Source of the DNA: Haloarcula marismortui ATCC 43049
GTDB taxonomy: Archaea > Halobacteriota > Halobacteria > Halobacteriales > Haloarculaceae
Length of the DNA stretch: 64,000 nucleotides
Assembly: GCF_000011085.1 (NCBI RefSeq)
Contig: NC_006395.1
Location: 62,001 to 126,000 of the forward strand
Direction: 5' to 3'
Position 1 is the stretch's first letter. Every line of letters begins with the position of its first letter. Position numbers and translations under genes: made by a program. Under the pieces are notes generated by a model. That model had not been told where the DNA came from and made no database searches. It worked only from the letters and a program-made list of their open reading frames with translations. Positions 26,664 through 35,499 of this stretch are shown in pieces.

Positions 26664-28577
26664 TTACTGTGACTGAGCGACATCGGTTCTGACGCTGAAC
26701 GACCCGACCAGCGTTTCGAGCTGTTGTGCCTGGTCGGACAGCGACTCCATCCGATTGCTCACTTCGTTGATCGAAGCAGTTTGTTCTTCGACTGTCGCGG
26801 ACACGGATTCCGTTTCGTCTGCCGACTCAACACTGATCTCCGCTACCTCGTCGATCATCGACACAACACCTTCACTGGTCGCTGCCTGGCTATCAGTCGT
26901 GTCGCTAATTTCTTGGACACCAGTATCGGTTTCCGCGGCGTTCTCAGCAACCCGTTCGAACGCAGTAACGGACCGCTCAACGGCTTCGATCTCTTTTTCC
27001 ACTAGCTCACTCGCCCGTTCAACCTGACTGACGACAGTGCCGGTCTGGGCCTGAATGTTCTCGATTCGGGTTCGGATGTTCCCCGCAGATTCCTGGGTCT
27101 CGTCGGCCAGTGTCTTGACCTCGTCAGCCACAACAGCGAAGCCGTCGCCTGCATCTCCAGTCCCGGAGTTCCCAGCGCGGGCCGCTTCGATGTTCGCGTT
27201 CAGCGCCAACATATTCGTCTGTTCGGCAATATCGGAGATGAAATCAACAATTGTCGCGATCTCTGCCATCTGGTCGTCAAGTTCGGTTACTGTCTCCACC
27301 GTTTCGTCGATAGACGCCTTGACATCTTTCGCATCAGTTAGCGTGTCTTCGGCGAGTGACTGCCCATCAGTCGCGATTGTTGCGGTTTCGGCAGAAGTCT
27401 GTGCGACTTCATCAGCTGACGCCGCGATCTCTTCGACCGCCGCTGAGAAATTCGAGACTTCGGCGCTCGCCTCTTCGACCATTTCCCGCTGTTCATCAGC
27501 GCCGGCAGCGATCTGCTGGATAGAGCCGCTCACACCGTCGCTCGCTGTCGCGACTTCCTGCAACGCTGAGTCCGACTCCGTGACCTGTCTATCGACGGCA
27601 GCAGCGAACGACTGAATCTCACCGAGCGTCGCTTCGAGTTCGTCCGCCATACTGTTGAACGCAACGCCGATTTCAGCCATCGAGTCGTTCATACTGTCCG
27701 AATCAACACGCGTTGTGAAGTCGCCGTCAGCCATGTCCTCCATTGCGTCTTTGTACGTCTGGGCCTTCAGTTCGAGATGGCTGTTGAGCGCAGCGACCTC
27801 TTCACGCTCTTGCTCGGCCTCGTCTCTAAGGCGTTGGGCTTCCTCGCGCTGCTGTTCAATTTCGGCTCGCTCTTCTTCCAAGTTATCGATCTTATTCGCC
27901 CGTTCGCGGGCACGTTCAATCTCTGTCTGTGCCTTTTGTCGGGACTTTTCGATGGAACTCAGGTGGATCGTCAGTGAGATAGCCAGCATTGCGACGAACC
28001 CGCCGTGGACGGCGCCCCAGGCGATGGGGTTCAGCTGCGCCGCCGTGTGGTTGTAGACTGACGTGGGATCGATGATGCCGAAGATGATGTGGCTCGCGAC
28101 AACGTATCCAATGCCGATGCCGAACGGAATCCAATCTTCATAGATGGCGGCGATACCGATTGCGATGAAGAAGTGGAAGTGTGCCTCGATGTACCCGCCG
28201 CTGAAGTGTACAAGCGTGCCGGTACAGAACGCGAGTCCCGTGACCGCTAGCACAGTTCGCACTCGACGGCTGAGTTGCGGTAGGGCTGCGGCGAACGCAA
28301 ACCCAGCAATAAGACCAATCTGAAGCAGCACCCGTCCGGTTGGTATCGAGGGGATGGTTGCGCCAATGATTGGGCTCTGCGTCGTCTCAACGAGCCCGAG
28401 GGCCAGTAAAAACGGAATGTGCGACAGAACTGTGATTATGAAATATTTGTGGCGGCGCTGCCACGTCTCGTCAGGAATTGAACTCCCATCCGGGATGGTC
28501 GAGAGGAAGCCACCATCGCCGCCGGCAGTGTCCTGACTTCCAATGTTTCCAGCACCTGTCATGTTACCATTTGCCAT
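26664..28577 (-). CDS. Methyl-accepting transducer, HtrVIII-like six-helix type
   Basis: A 637-residue chemotaxis transducer. Residues about 45-210 form six membrane segments with a histidine-rich HFSGGYIEAHFHFF, then a coiled coil (about 210-275), a HAMP-like segment (ADGDFTTRV), and a long cytoplasmic methyl-accepting domain whose hairpin tip ISDIAEQTNMLALNANIEAARAG-like region is intact. There is no extracellular sensor domain, so sensing must occur in the membrane. The layout recalls the aerotaxis transducer HtrVIII of Halobacterium, whose membrane histidines were linked to oxygen sensing; oxygen or redox sensing here is inference. No che genes are adjacent. Confidence 0.85.
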   Translation of the reverse strand: MANGNMTGAGNIGSQDTAGGDGGFLSTIPDGSSIPDETWQRRHKYFIITVLSHIPFLLALGLVETTQSPIIGATIPSIPTGRVLLQIGLIAGFAFAAALPQLSRRVRTVLAVTGLAFCTGTLVHFSGGYIEAHFHFFIAIGIAAIYEDWIPFGIGIGYVVASHIIFGIIDPTSVYNHTAAQLNPIAWGAVHGGFVAMLAISLTIHLSSIEKSRQKAQTEIERARERANKIDNLEEERAEIEQQREEAQRLRDEAEQEREEVAALNSHLELKAQTYKDAMEDMADGDFTTRVDSDSMNDSMAEIGVAFNSMADELEATLGEIQSFAAAVDRQVTESDSALQEVATASDGVSGSIQQIAAGADEQREMVEEASAEVSNFSAAVEEIAASADEVAQTSAETATIATDGQSLAEDTLTDAKDVKASIDETVETVTELDDQMAEIATIVDFISDIAEQTNMLALNANIEAARAGNSGTGDAGDGFAVVADEVKTLADETQESAGNIRTRIENIQAQTGTVVSQVERASELVEKEIEAVERSVTAFERVAENAAETDTGVQEISDTTDSQAATSEGVVSMIDEVAEISVESADETESVSATVEEQTASINEVSNRMESLSDQAQQLETLVGSFSVRTDVAQSQ

Positions 28578-29278
28578 ATCTCTTAAAAACGCTCAGAAAT
28601 TATATTACTGTTCATGAAATTATCAAATTTGATTAGTACACGCTGGATAGTGCAAGGATATACACTATTATTCAATATGATTCGTTCACTATTTGCGCTG
28701 TTGTCATGCGGTCAGGTATGCGCTAAGGGTCAACAGCTACGACAGGCGACCGTGTGTATTCACTGGGAGACAGTTATCACACTTTGTTGCTTGAGTTGGA
28801 CGGCAGCGACTGCAAGCACAGTGCTGCGGTAGCGACCCTTGAAAACGCAGGTCTTGGTTTACTCACAACAACACCAAAGTCGGCACATGACAGTCTCTCT
28901 GTCAATAAGGGAAAACACACTGACCGCAGTTCGGGTCAAACGAAAGGTGGGTTGCTGGGGGTGGGGTGGGAGAAACGGTATGCAACCCACCGTGGGAGTC
29001 GCCATCCACGACGACAGGTTCTGTGCTCCGGTACGTCAGTAGCCTGGAGGAGACACACTGACTGTAGGGCCGGGTAGCAGAACCCACGTGCAATGTTACC
29101 AAGCAAGTAAAAAGCTCTTGTGACTCTCAGTTACAACACAAACAGTTCCGTCCAGATTCTGCCGCTCCTGAACAAAGTTTTTGAAGGTCTGAATCATCGT
29201 TTGCCTGAAACTATTTGCTAGTGTTTTGGTAGTTACTTCGTAATCGAAAAGTCCCATGCCGTCCTTATTTAAATCACT
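28578..29278. other. Gene-poor stretch
   Basis: About 700 bp with only short ORFs of weak coding character and an AT-rich start (28590-28690) that should hold the transducer promoter. The minus strand between 29096 and 29260 reads as an ordered but unrecognised peptide without a convincing start, perhaps a gene remnant. Confidence 0.4.
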
Positions 29279-29476
29279 ATGTCCACGGCACTGACCGTCG
29301 AAGGGATGAGTTGCGGTCACTGTGAGCAGACCGTCGAGGAGGCCATCGAGGCCCTTGACGGTGTCAAAGACGCTGAAGCCGACAGAGACGCCGAGCAGGT
29401 GTCTGTCGACGGCGATGTCAGCACGGAACAACTCATCGCCGCTGTGGAGGATGCGGGGTATGACGCGAGGACCTGA
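29279..29476 (+). CDS. Heavy-metal-associated (CopZ-like) copper chaperone
   Basis: A 65-residue HMA-domain protein. The metal site MSCGHC has C12 and C15, within VEGMSCGHCEQTVEEAI, and the fold ends in AAVEDAGYDA. Such proteins carry Cu(I) in the cytoplasm to P-type ATPases. No ATPase or regulator is adjacent, so the partner must be elsewhere. Confidence 0.92.
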   Translation: MSTALTVEGMSCGHCEQTVEEAIEALDGVKDAEADRDAEQVSVDGDVSTEQLIAAVEDAGYDART

Positions 29477-29581
29477 GACAGCCAGTGGTGAATAGTGTAG
29501 TTGTTGTTGATACGGCTTTGTTGCCACTGCTGGGTAGCGGATGGCTGTCACCCCGTAGAGAGGTGAGACGGAAAATCCGGC

Positions 29582-29845
29582 TCAGTCAAACAGTCCTTCT
29601 TCCCGAAACCCAGTCATCAGATCGTCAATGAGGGCCTCTGCCGTCTCGTACGGGTACTCTTGATAGTCGGCGTATTCTGCACCGAAATCCATCACCCCGA
29701 CGCGTACATCACCCGCCTCAAATGTCGTACCGGGACCGTCCGGCAGGGCTGGCACCAGTTCCATCGGTTCTTCGACGGGGTACTCTGCGTTCGTGAACAC
29801 CGACTCTAATTCCGCTCTGAGCTGCTCAGCAGTATCTGCTGTCAT
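29582..29845 (-). CDS. MTH865-like small protein
   Basis: An 87-residue acidic protein that resembles the MTH865 family of small archaeal EF-hand-like helical proteins: ELESVFTNAEYPVEEPMELVPALPDGPGTTFEAGDVRV is the typical pattern of paired helices. Molecular function is unknown. The ATG at 29845 is used; an in-frame extension to 29890 lacks family similarity. Confidence 0.75.
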   Translation of the reverse strand: MTADTAEQLRAELESVFTNAEYPVEEPMELVPALPDGPGTTFEAGDVRVGVMDFGAEYADYQEYPYETAEALIDDLMTGFREEGLFD

Positions 29846-29908
29846 GCCAAAACGTTGGTTGAGAGGGACAAAAGACTTGTTCTGTGTCAACAGGCAGCTA
29901 GTGCCGTA

Positions 29909-30121
29909 TTACTCAGTATAGCCAAGATCGCGGAGGTTCTCTAGGACTGCTTCATCCTCAATGGCAGTGTCGATGGCTTCGTCGATGATATCCTGCCGCT
30001 GTTGAACGACTTGCAGAAGTTGTCGCGCACTTCTGAGTTTATATCGGACTTCAGGGTCGTCCACGTCATTTAAAGCGCCTTCCAATAATTCGTCCATCGT
30101 CGCGAGTGTCGTTTCGGCCAT
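29909..30121 (-). CDS. Small helical protein, unknown function
   Basis: A 70-residue, almost entirely helical and acidic protein (VRYKLRSARQLLQVVQQRQD in the middle). It ends in ENLRDLGYTE, close to the C-terminal LGYL motif seen in two phosphatase-fold proteins in this window. No family is recognised with certainty. It is leftward, 63 bp upstream of the MTH865-like gene, and may be cotranscribed with it. Confidence 0.65.
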   Translation of the reverse strand: MAETTLATMDELLEGALNDVDDPEVRYKLRSARQLLQVVQQRQDIIDEAIDTAIEDEAVLENLRDLGYTE

Positions 30122-30316
30122 GGAAACGCTATTGCGAACGGTTCACTAAGCTTTGCTGGATTTATCACAGGCAGAGCCGCCAATACATGGTAGAACGGGT
30201 TTCATCCGACTATTGGCTTGGAGATGACTGAACGGTCTGTGTCCCCAGGAGAGAAATTCCTGCTCGTCGGGATATCTTGTTAACATTTTTTGTGCAGGTA
30301 TCGAAACGAACAGTCG

Positions 30317-31540
30317 ATGCCCTCCACATCGCGGCGGACATTCCTCGGAATGGTCGCCACCGGAACAGTCGCCAGCGTCGCTGGCTGTTCGTCGACGTGC
30401 CCCGATGAGGGCGCGCCAGACCCATCACATACCGTTGAATCAGGTATCGAGAACCCCGGCTTCGAGACGGTACCCGATGGCTCATGGCCCTTACCGCGGT
30501 TCGATGCAGCGAACACGGGCTATGCACCAGTCCAGATGAAAACGACAGCACCATCGGTCAGCTGGCAAGCAGATGTTTCTCCATCCGCTACTGGCGGTGA
30601 AGACACGAGTGTAAGCGCGGTCGTCGTCGCGGACGAAACTGTCGTGCTAGCGACTCCAACCGGTGTCGTCGCGCTGTCGCTCCGTGACGGGACAGAGCAG
30701 TGGCGGCGCGAATTCACACCAGCAACAGTCCCGTCAGCAGTCGACATTGGAGACGGCGCAACGTCACCAGTGATTGCTAACGGTCGTGTCTTTCTCGCGA
30801 CGGCGGACGGTATCGCTGCACTCGAAGTTGCGGACGGCGCTGTTGCGTGGCGAAACACCGACACGGCCGGGGCGGGCGTTCCAACAGTGACTGATGACGC
30901 CCTATTCGTTCCCACGACTGATGGAGTAGCGAGATTTGATACCGACGATGGAAACCGGCAGTGGACGGCAGACGCCGACGGGACGAGGCTGGCCGTGGCA
31001 GACGACACTGTCGTTGTGGCCGGTACGGAGATAGTTGCGATAGACGCCGCAACCGGGGTGGTCCAGTGGCGACGCTCGGACCGGCCCGGTGGACATCCTG
31101 TCGTGTCCGATGGGACGGTCTACGTGAGCAACACGTACGGCGACCTGCTCGGCCGGTCACTCACAGACGGGACCGAGCAGTGGCGTCTCGACAACAGGCG
31201 GTCACTTGAGTTTCCGGTCGTGACGCCCGAAGGCGTGTACGCAATCGAGCGCCCGGGTGAGGCATCCAGCGCGACGTTCGCGTTTGACCGGGTCGATGAC
31301 GGCCCACCGGAGCCCCGGTGGTGCTCGGAAATCAAGCTCGGTGGAGCGGTGACTGCCGCGGCTGATGACGCTGTGTTCACGTTCCAGCGCGAAGATGGTC
31401 TCACCGCATTCACAACGCGTTTCGGCGAGGCAGTGTGGCAGTATCCGGTCGAATATCAGGCTGTTTCACTGGCGATACTCGATGGCGGAGTCGTGGGCGT
31501 CTCTCCGGATGGCACTGTTGTGGCTCTCGGAGGTGAGTGA
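30317..31540 (+). CDS. PQQ-like beta-propeller lipoprotein
   Basis: A 407-residue secreted protein with a Tat signal (STSRRTFLGMV) and a VAGC lipobox at about residues 20-23. The remainder is a repeated WD/PQQ-like propeller with recurring blade motifs of the type ALSLRDGTEQWRRE, ALEVADGAVAWR and AIDAATGVVQWRR, as in BamB-like or alcohol-dehydrogenase-like propellers. No enzymatic residues are evident, so a scaffold or binding role outside the membrane is likelier. The next gene, a membrane protein, follows after 6 bp in the same operon. Confidence 0.83.
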   Translation: MPSTSRRTFLGMVATGTVASVAGCSSTCPDEGAPDPSHTVESGIENPGFETVPDGSWPLPRFDAANTGYAPVQMKTTAPSVSWQADVSPSATGGEDTSVSAVVVADETVVLATPTGVVALSLRDGTEQWRREFTPATVPSAVDIGDGATSPVIANGRVFLATADGIAALEVADGAVAWRNTDTAGAGVPTVTDDALFVPTTDGVARFDTDDGNRQWTADADGTRLAVADDTVVVAGTEIVAIDAATGVVQWRRSDRPGGHPVVSDGTVYVSNTYGDLLGRSLTDGTEQWRLDNRRSLEFPVVTPEGVYAIERPGEASSATFAFDRVDDGPPEPRWCSEIKLGGAVTAAADDAVFTFQREDGLTAFTTRFGEAVWQYPVEYQAVSLAILDGGVVGVSPDGTVVALGGE

Positions 31541-31546
31541 CCTGTT

Positions 31547-32167
31547 ATGTGGCGTCGCTCATCTCAGATCGCCGGTTCGCTCCTCGGCCTAAGTGCAGTC
31601 TGTCTGCTCGTCACCACAGTGCCGCTTGAACTCTGGCCGACACCGCGACCGGGAGATTCGTATGTGTTCAACCCGCCGCCGTTTAGCGCAATTTGGGTGC
31701 AACAGACACTCAGGCCCGGACTCATCATAGGCGCAAATGCACTACTAGTAGTCGGTCTAAGTGCAGTGCTCAGGCGTGACAGCGCCTCGATGTCACGCTT
31801 GCAGCGCGCGTTCGCATTCGGCGCTCTCTTTGGGACTGGGGCCTGTTTGCTTGGAACACTGTTGTTCACCACGGCCGGCACGGACGATATCGGGAGAGAA
31901 CTCACTGCCTTCCTCATCTGGGCTCTTGCGATCCCGCTCATACTCCTGGGACTCATCGGCTGGGGCGCTGGCTACCTCCGGGCGGACAGTACTCGACTCG
32001 GTGCCGCACTCACTGTCCCACCAGTACTCGCTGTTGCATACATCGGTCTCTCGGTGGCCGGCTTCTCACCCGTTGGCAGACTGCTGTTGGTCATACCGAC
32101 GAGTGGCATGGCGCTTGTCGTCGGTTATGACCTGTGGACCGGTGACACCGTCTCCAAGGATAGATAA
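31547..32167 (+). CDS. Integral membrane protein, unknown
   Basis: A 206-residue protein with about six hydrophobic segments, starting MWRRSSQIAGSLLG. No family is recognised. It lies 6 bp behind the propeller lipoprotein and the pair probably works together at the membrane. The next gene is convergent. Confidence 0.7.
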   Translation: MWRRSSQIAGSLLGLSAVCLLVTTVPLELWPTPRPGDSYVFNPPPFSAIWVQQTLRPGLIIGANALLVVGLSAVLRRDSASMSRLQRAFAFGALFGTGACLLGTLLFTTAGTDDIGRELTAFLIWALAIPLILLGLIGWGAGYLRADSTRLGAALTVPPVLAVAYIGLSVAGFSPVGRLLLVIPTSGMALVVGYDLWTGDTVSKDR

Positions 32168-32195
32168 CGACCCTTCCGCGGGCCACGCAGACGAC

Positions 32196-33494
32196 TCACC
32201 CGAGTAGACCAGCCCGACCAGGGATTATCGGTTCTGACCGCTCGGGTTGCCGGTCAAACGCCGCGACGACTGCGGCGGCATCAGGTAGATGTGGCAGTAG
32301 ATACTCGCCATCGGCGTGTTTGATAGTAACCGTCTCTGTTCCGAGCAGCGAATCAAGAGGGGTCTTCTCAACGCGCAGGCCGCTTTCCGCCCACGACTCG
32401 ATGCGCCAGAGTGCTGTGCCAAACAGACGATCATATGCGACGAGGACACCAGCATCAGGGTCAATTCGGTATTCGATCGTCCCGTATCGAAGTAGCTGAT
32501 CGAGACACAGCAGGAGAATCGGGATGCTAACGCTTGCAGCAACAATGACGGCGACGGTGTCCCACGCACCCCCAATTGCAAACAGGGCCGCAACGAGAAG
32601 TCCTATACCGCCGATAGATGCGCTTCCCGGGTGGTATGGGAGTCTGAGGAGGCCGCCGATGACCCGCCCCAACCGAACCGGGCGAGCGCACTCAGGTGCA
32701 GCAGTGCGTGTCCCGTCGATAGACCGTGCCTTCGGCGGGGCCGTTTGCCAGCCGTATTCCTGGTCGTATGACTTAAAATAGACGGCAAGGCGGTCGCTAT
32801 AGACGCCCAAGAGGTCAGACATGAATTTGAAGCAAACGACCATAAGTAATAGCGGCAGTCCAACGACAGATGGATCAAGACTGCCGAGTTCCGCTTCAGG
32901 CCCCTCCGTAGCGGCCGTTAGCAGTGTCAGAGTGAGTATCCCACCGAAAAAGACGGTGCATATCCGAGGTAACAGGCCACGAAACGCCGTCGTCGAGTTG
33001 TGGTTCCGATACTCCCCGTTGTAGAAGTACTTCCGTACCGTTGTAACGCCCGTCAGAACGAAAATCCCGACAGTTGCCAGTAGCACACCAGTTAGCGTCT
33101 CTGTGCTGGGTTCCGGCAGTGGCCCGACGAGCAGGGCCCCAGTAAACAACCAGACGGCCGTCAAGATGAGAATGGTAACTGGGAGCACGAGCAACGTCGT
33201 AAGATAGACTCGCAGGCCGGTTCTTGGGACGGAGAGAGAGTATTGTCGTGCCGCCAACGGTCCTATGAGTAAGGTGCCGGTCTCAATCTCCGGCGGGCGA
33301 CCAGCGAACACTGCCCGGACGAGTGCCCAGACTGAGTCGACACCAAGCTCAAACCAGTAGAGAAACAGCAATGCAGCCGCACTCCAGTCGAGGAACGCAA
33401 CACCAACAATTGGAAGCGAATTCGAGGCGATAGTGCCGAGGAGGTCTGTCCGACGGCTATCCGCTGTCCGGAGGAGCTGTCCGGTGGAGGGCAT
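32196..33494 (-). CDS. Integral membrane protein, DUF6498-like
   Basis: A 432-residue protein with about eight hydrophobic segments. The N-terminal part, with FLDWSAAALLFLYWFELGVDSVWAL, resembles the DUF6498 family of unknown function. The C-terminal 100 residues are soluble and look like a PH-like or bPH2-type domain (IEYRIDPDAGVLVAYDR). It is convergent with the preceding gene. Confidence 0.65.
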   Translation of the reverse strand: MPSTGQLLRTADSRRTDLLGTIASNSLPIVGVAFLDWSAAALLFLYWFELGVDSVWALVRAVFAGRPPEIETGTLLIGPLAARQYSLSVPRTGLRVYLTTLLVLPVTILILTAVWLFTGALLVGPLPEPSTETLTGVLLATVGIFVLTGVTTVRKYFYNGEYRNHNSTTAFRGLLPRICTVFFGGILTLTLLTAATEGPEAELGSLDPSVVGLPLLLMVVCFKFMSDLLGVYSDRLAVYFKSYDQEYGWQTAPPKARSIDGTRTAAPECARPVRLGRVIGGLLRLPYHPGSASIGGIGLLVAALFAIGGAWDTVAVIVAASVSIPILLLCLDQLLRYGTIEYRIDPDAGVLVAYDRLFGTALWRIESWAESGLRVEKTPLDSLLGTETVTIKHADGEYLLPHLPDAAAVVAAFDRQPERSEPIIPGRAGLLG

Positions 33495-33616
33495 TATTCC
33501 GTGGTGATAGCTAGTGCCGTATGAACGAACTGATTACGAAACAGTCCAAGGAAATAGACAGGCAAATTACTGTTCGAACTGGCCGCTGACACTACCTACA
33601 GCCCTCCCAATCCAAC

Positions 33617-33624
33617 AATATATC
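33617..33624 (+). promoter_or_regulatory. TATA-like box for the DCC protein gene
   Basis: AATATATC is centred 28 bp before the ATG at 33648, as for a leaderless transcript. Confidence 0.5.
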
Positions 33625-33647
33625 CAGCGAGAACCCCTAGTAGATGT

Positions 33648-34079
33648 ATGGCCCGTTTTAGCTCGGTTCTTATCTACGACGGTGAATGTCCGTACTGCTC
33701 AGTGGCTGCGAAAGCCCTCGAACAGGTCGACGATATCGGCGCGATCTCGTGGTACGATGAGTCTGCCCAGTCGTTTCTGACGGCCCAGTTCGACGAGCCG
33801 CCGTTTGCAATGGTTTTAGTCGACCGGCCGGCACAGCAGGTGTACGCGGGCCGTGCAGCCGCCGAGGAACTCGCCGGCCGCGCCGGGCTCCCCGATCTCG
33901 TTGGCTCGCTCGTCAGAGATAACTACGAGAAAATCGCTCATGTCGTTGGTCTGGCAAGCGGGCGCGGCAGAGAGCCGGATGATGTCCACGAGCGATACGT
34001 GCTGGCAGACGACGCACAGGACCGCTTCGACACGCTTGCGAAGGACGCCGTCGATCGGGATATTCGCGCCGACGCGTAG
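33648..34079 (+). CDS. DCC-family thiol-disulfide protein (DUF393)
   Basis: A 143-residue protein of the DCC (DUF393) family, with the hallmark YDGECPYC at 10-17 (C14, C17). This family has a thioredoxin-like fold with a CxxC pair and is thought to take part in thiol-disulfide exchange. The start is fixed by the TATA box at 33617. It appears monocistronic; the substrate is not known. Confidence 0.85.
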   Translation: MARFSSVLIYDGECPYCSVAAKALEQVDDIGAISWYDESAQSFLTAQFDEPPFAMVLVDRPAQQVYAGRAAAEELAGRAGLPDLVGSLVRDNYEKIAHVVGLASGRGREPDDVHERYVLADDAQDRFDTLAKDAVDRDIRADA

Positions 34080-34150
34080 CCGTGTGGTCATAGCCCGGCG
34101 CTCTGTAAGGCAGCAGTGCCCAGACGACAGCAGGAAGGAGCGACTGTACC

Positions 34151-34375
34151 TTACTCACTTGCTGCCCTTGCAGCAGCCGTGAGCCGCCAGCGGCGAACGC
34201 CTCTGTGTGTGTTGAATCCGACGAATCCCTTCAAGGCGAGCTGCTGGAGGTGTGTCGTGACATACGGTTTCGGGGCCGCAAGGCGTGCAGAGATATGTGC
34301 TGTCGGGACCGCCGTCGCCTCACAGTTTTCGAGGGCCGCCAGAACTTCGTCGTTTGTCAGTGGGTCGATCGCCAT
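34151..34375 (-). CDS. Small winged-helix protein
   Basis: A 74-residue protein that fits a winged helix-turn-helix of the MarR/ArsR-like type: DEVLAALENCEATAVPTAHISARL, then the recognition-helix region PYVTTHLQQLALKGFV and a short wing ending in WRLT. It is probably a DNA-binding regulator, but no target is suggested by its neighbours, which are on the other strand. Confidence 0.65.
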   Translation of the reverse strand: MAIDPLTNDEVLAALENCEATAVPTAHISARLAAPKPYVTTHLQQLALKGFVGFNTHRGVRRWRLTAAARAASE

Positions 34376-34568
34376 ACCTCCCGTTCGGGCTGACAGGTAA
34401 CAAACGCTTGCAATCAGATAGCAGGTGACAGGGGCCGGCGTCGGCTGTTACCTATTATATTGATGCTCTGTGCTCCTGTGCGTCCCGGGTTCGTTAATCG
34501 GGAGTCGGATTCCGAGTTCCCGGGAATCTTATCCAGCTTTAATTCAGTATCAGGAACATATCTTAGCT

Positions 34569-35021
34569 ATGAGTTCAGATTTCCAGCCCTTACTGGGCGC
34601 GGAGTTGGAAGATTCGGTCATTGATGAGGTACTAACTGAGAGGGGTGTTGGTGTGCTGTCGATGGCCGCTGAAGGAGTGCCATACGGCGTGCCGCTCTCC
34701 TTCGGATACGACGGAGAGGACACCCTGTACTTCGTGTTTCTGGGCGCAACCACCGAGCTCCGAAAGGAGACGTATGCGGAGCAAGCTGACGTAGCTAGTT
34801 TCACCACCTTCGATATTGGTCCGGACGGTGCATGGCGGAGTGTGATCGTCGCCGGCCCGCTCAGCCGTATTGAAATTGACGAATGGGACACCGCACGTGA
34901 GTCACTCGCCGATAACGCATACCAGTCAAACCTGCTCTCTGAGTACGAACTGCAGGAGAATCCCAACGTGTGGGCACTGAAAGCGCAAAAACGGTCAGGC
35001 CGCGCTGTTGGCCAGCAGTGA
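34569..35021 (+). CDS. Pyridoxamine 5'-phosphate oxidase-like flavin protein
   Basis: A 150-residue split-barrel protein of the PNPOx/FMN-binding family (GVLSMAAEGVPYGVPLSFGY, then TLYFVFLGAT and WRSVIVAGPLSRIE). Such proteins bind FMN, F420 or heme. Substrate residues cannot be read. The ATG at 34569 is used because the upstream in-frame sequence lacks coding character. Confidence 0.82.
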   Translation: MSSDFQPLLGAELEDSVIDEVLTERGVGVLSMAAEGVPYGVPLSFGYDGEDTLYFVFLGATTELRKETYAEQADVASFTTFDIGPDGAWRSVIVAGPLSRIEIDEWDTARESLADNAYQSNLLSEYELQENPNVWALKAQKRSGRAVGQQ

Positions 35022-35219
35022 CCGTCGGCATCTTTTGACCCTGTTTTGACTGGCCGCGCTGCTATCGGCCTCACTGAAGTAGGGGTTGTAGTTGTGCGTG
35101 TACAAATGCACTATTTTGTGCCACGCACAGCAGATTATATGTCTTTTCGCACACTGATTGAGCTGTTTGAGTCACATTTACCCCAAATGCTAAAATAGCT
35201 GGCCGCAATACTACGCTAC

Positions 35220-35360
35220 ATGAAGAAGCGGCTACGAAAAGCACTGAATACAATACCTGTCCCACAGGAAAAGCCCAGCGCAGGCCTTGATGCGTGCACA
35301 GAATGCGGTGGGCCCTCGCTACCCGGCGCTGGCCGCTGCACTGACTGTGTAGAAGGCTAA
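35220..35360 (+). CDS. 46-residue zinc-finger microprotein
   Basis: An open frame of 46 codons from ATG 35220 to TAA 35358-35360: a basic helix (MKKRLRKALN) followed by CTEC (C26, C29) and CTDC (C40, C43). The two CxxC knuckles, ten residues apart, form a likely zinc-binding rubredoxin-like or zinc-ribbon finger, as in the many small haloarchaeal zinc-finger microproteins that often regulate or bind partners. It is too short for most gene callers. Function is unknown. Confidence 0.7.
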   Translation: MKKRLRKALNTIPVPQEKPSAGLDACTECGGPSLPGAGRCTDCVEG

Positions 35361-35499
35361 CACCGAGTTACTGGCACAGCAGGACTAAAGCCAGTTCTGA
35401 GTACAAAAAAGCGAGGCAACAGTGGATCCACTGCCAGTTGATAGATGATCGTCTGCAGGTTTCGGCAGGTATTTGTTTCAAGACAGAAAACTGACACCA

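Noticed and set aside
28754-29077. Plus-strand ORF of 107 codons in the gene-poor stretch
   Set aside because: No protein-like pattern after the first 30 codons, Arg/Gly-rich end, and no start signal.
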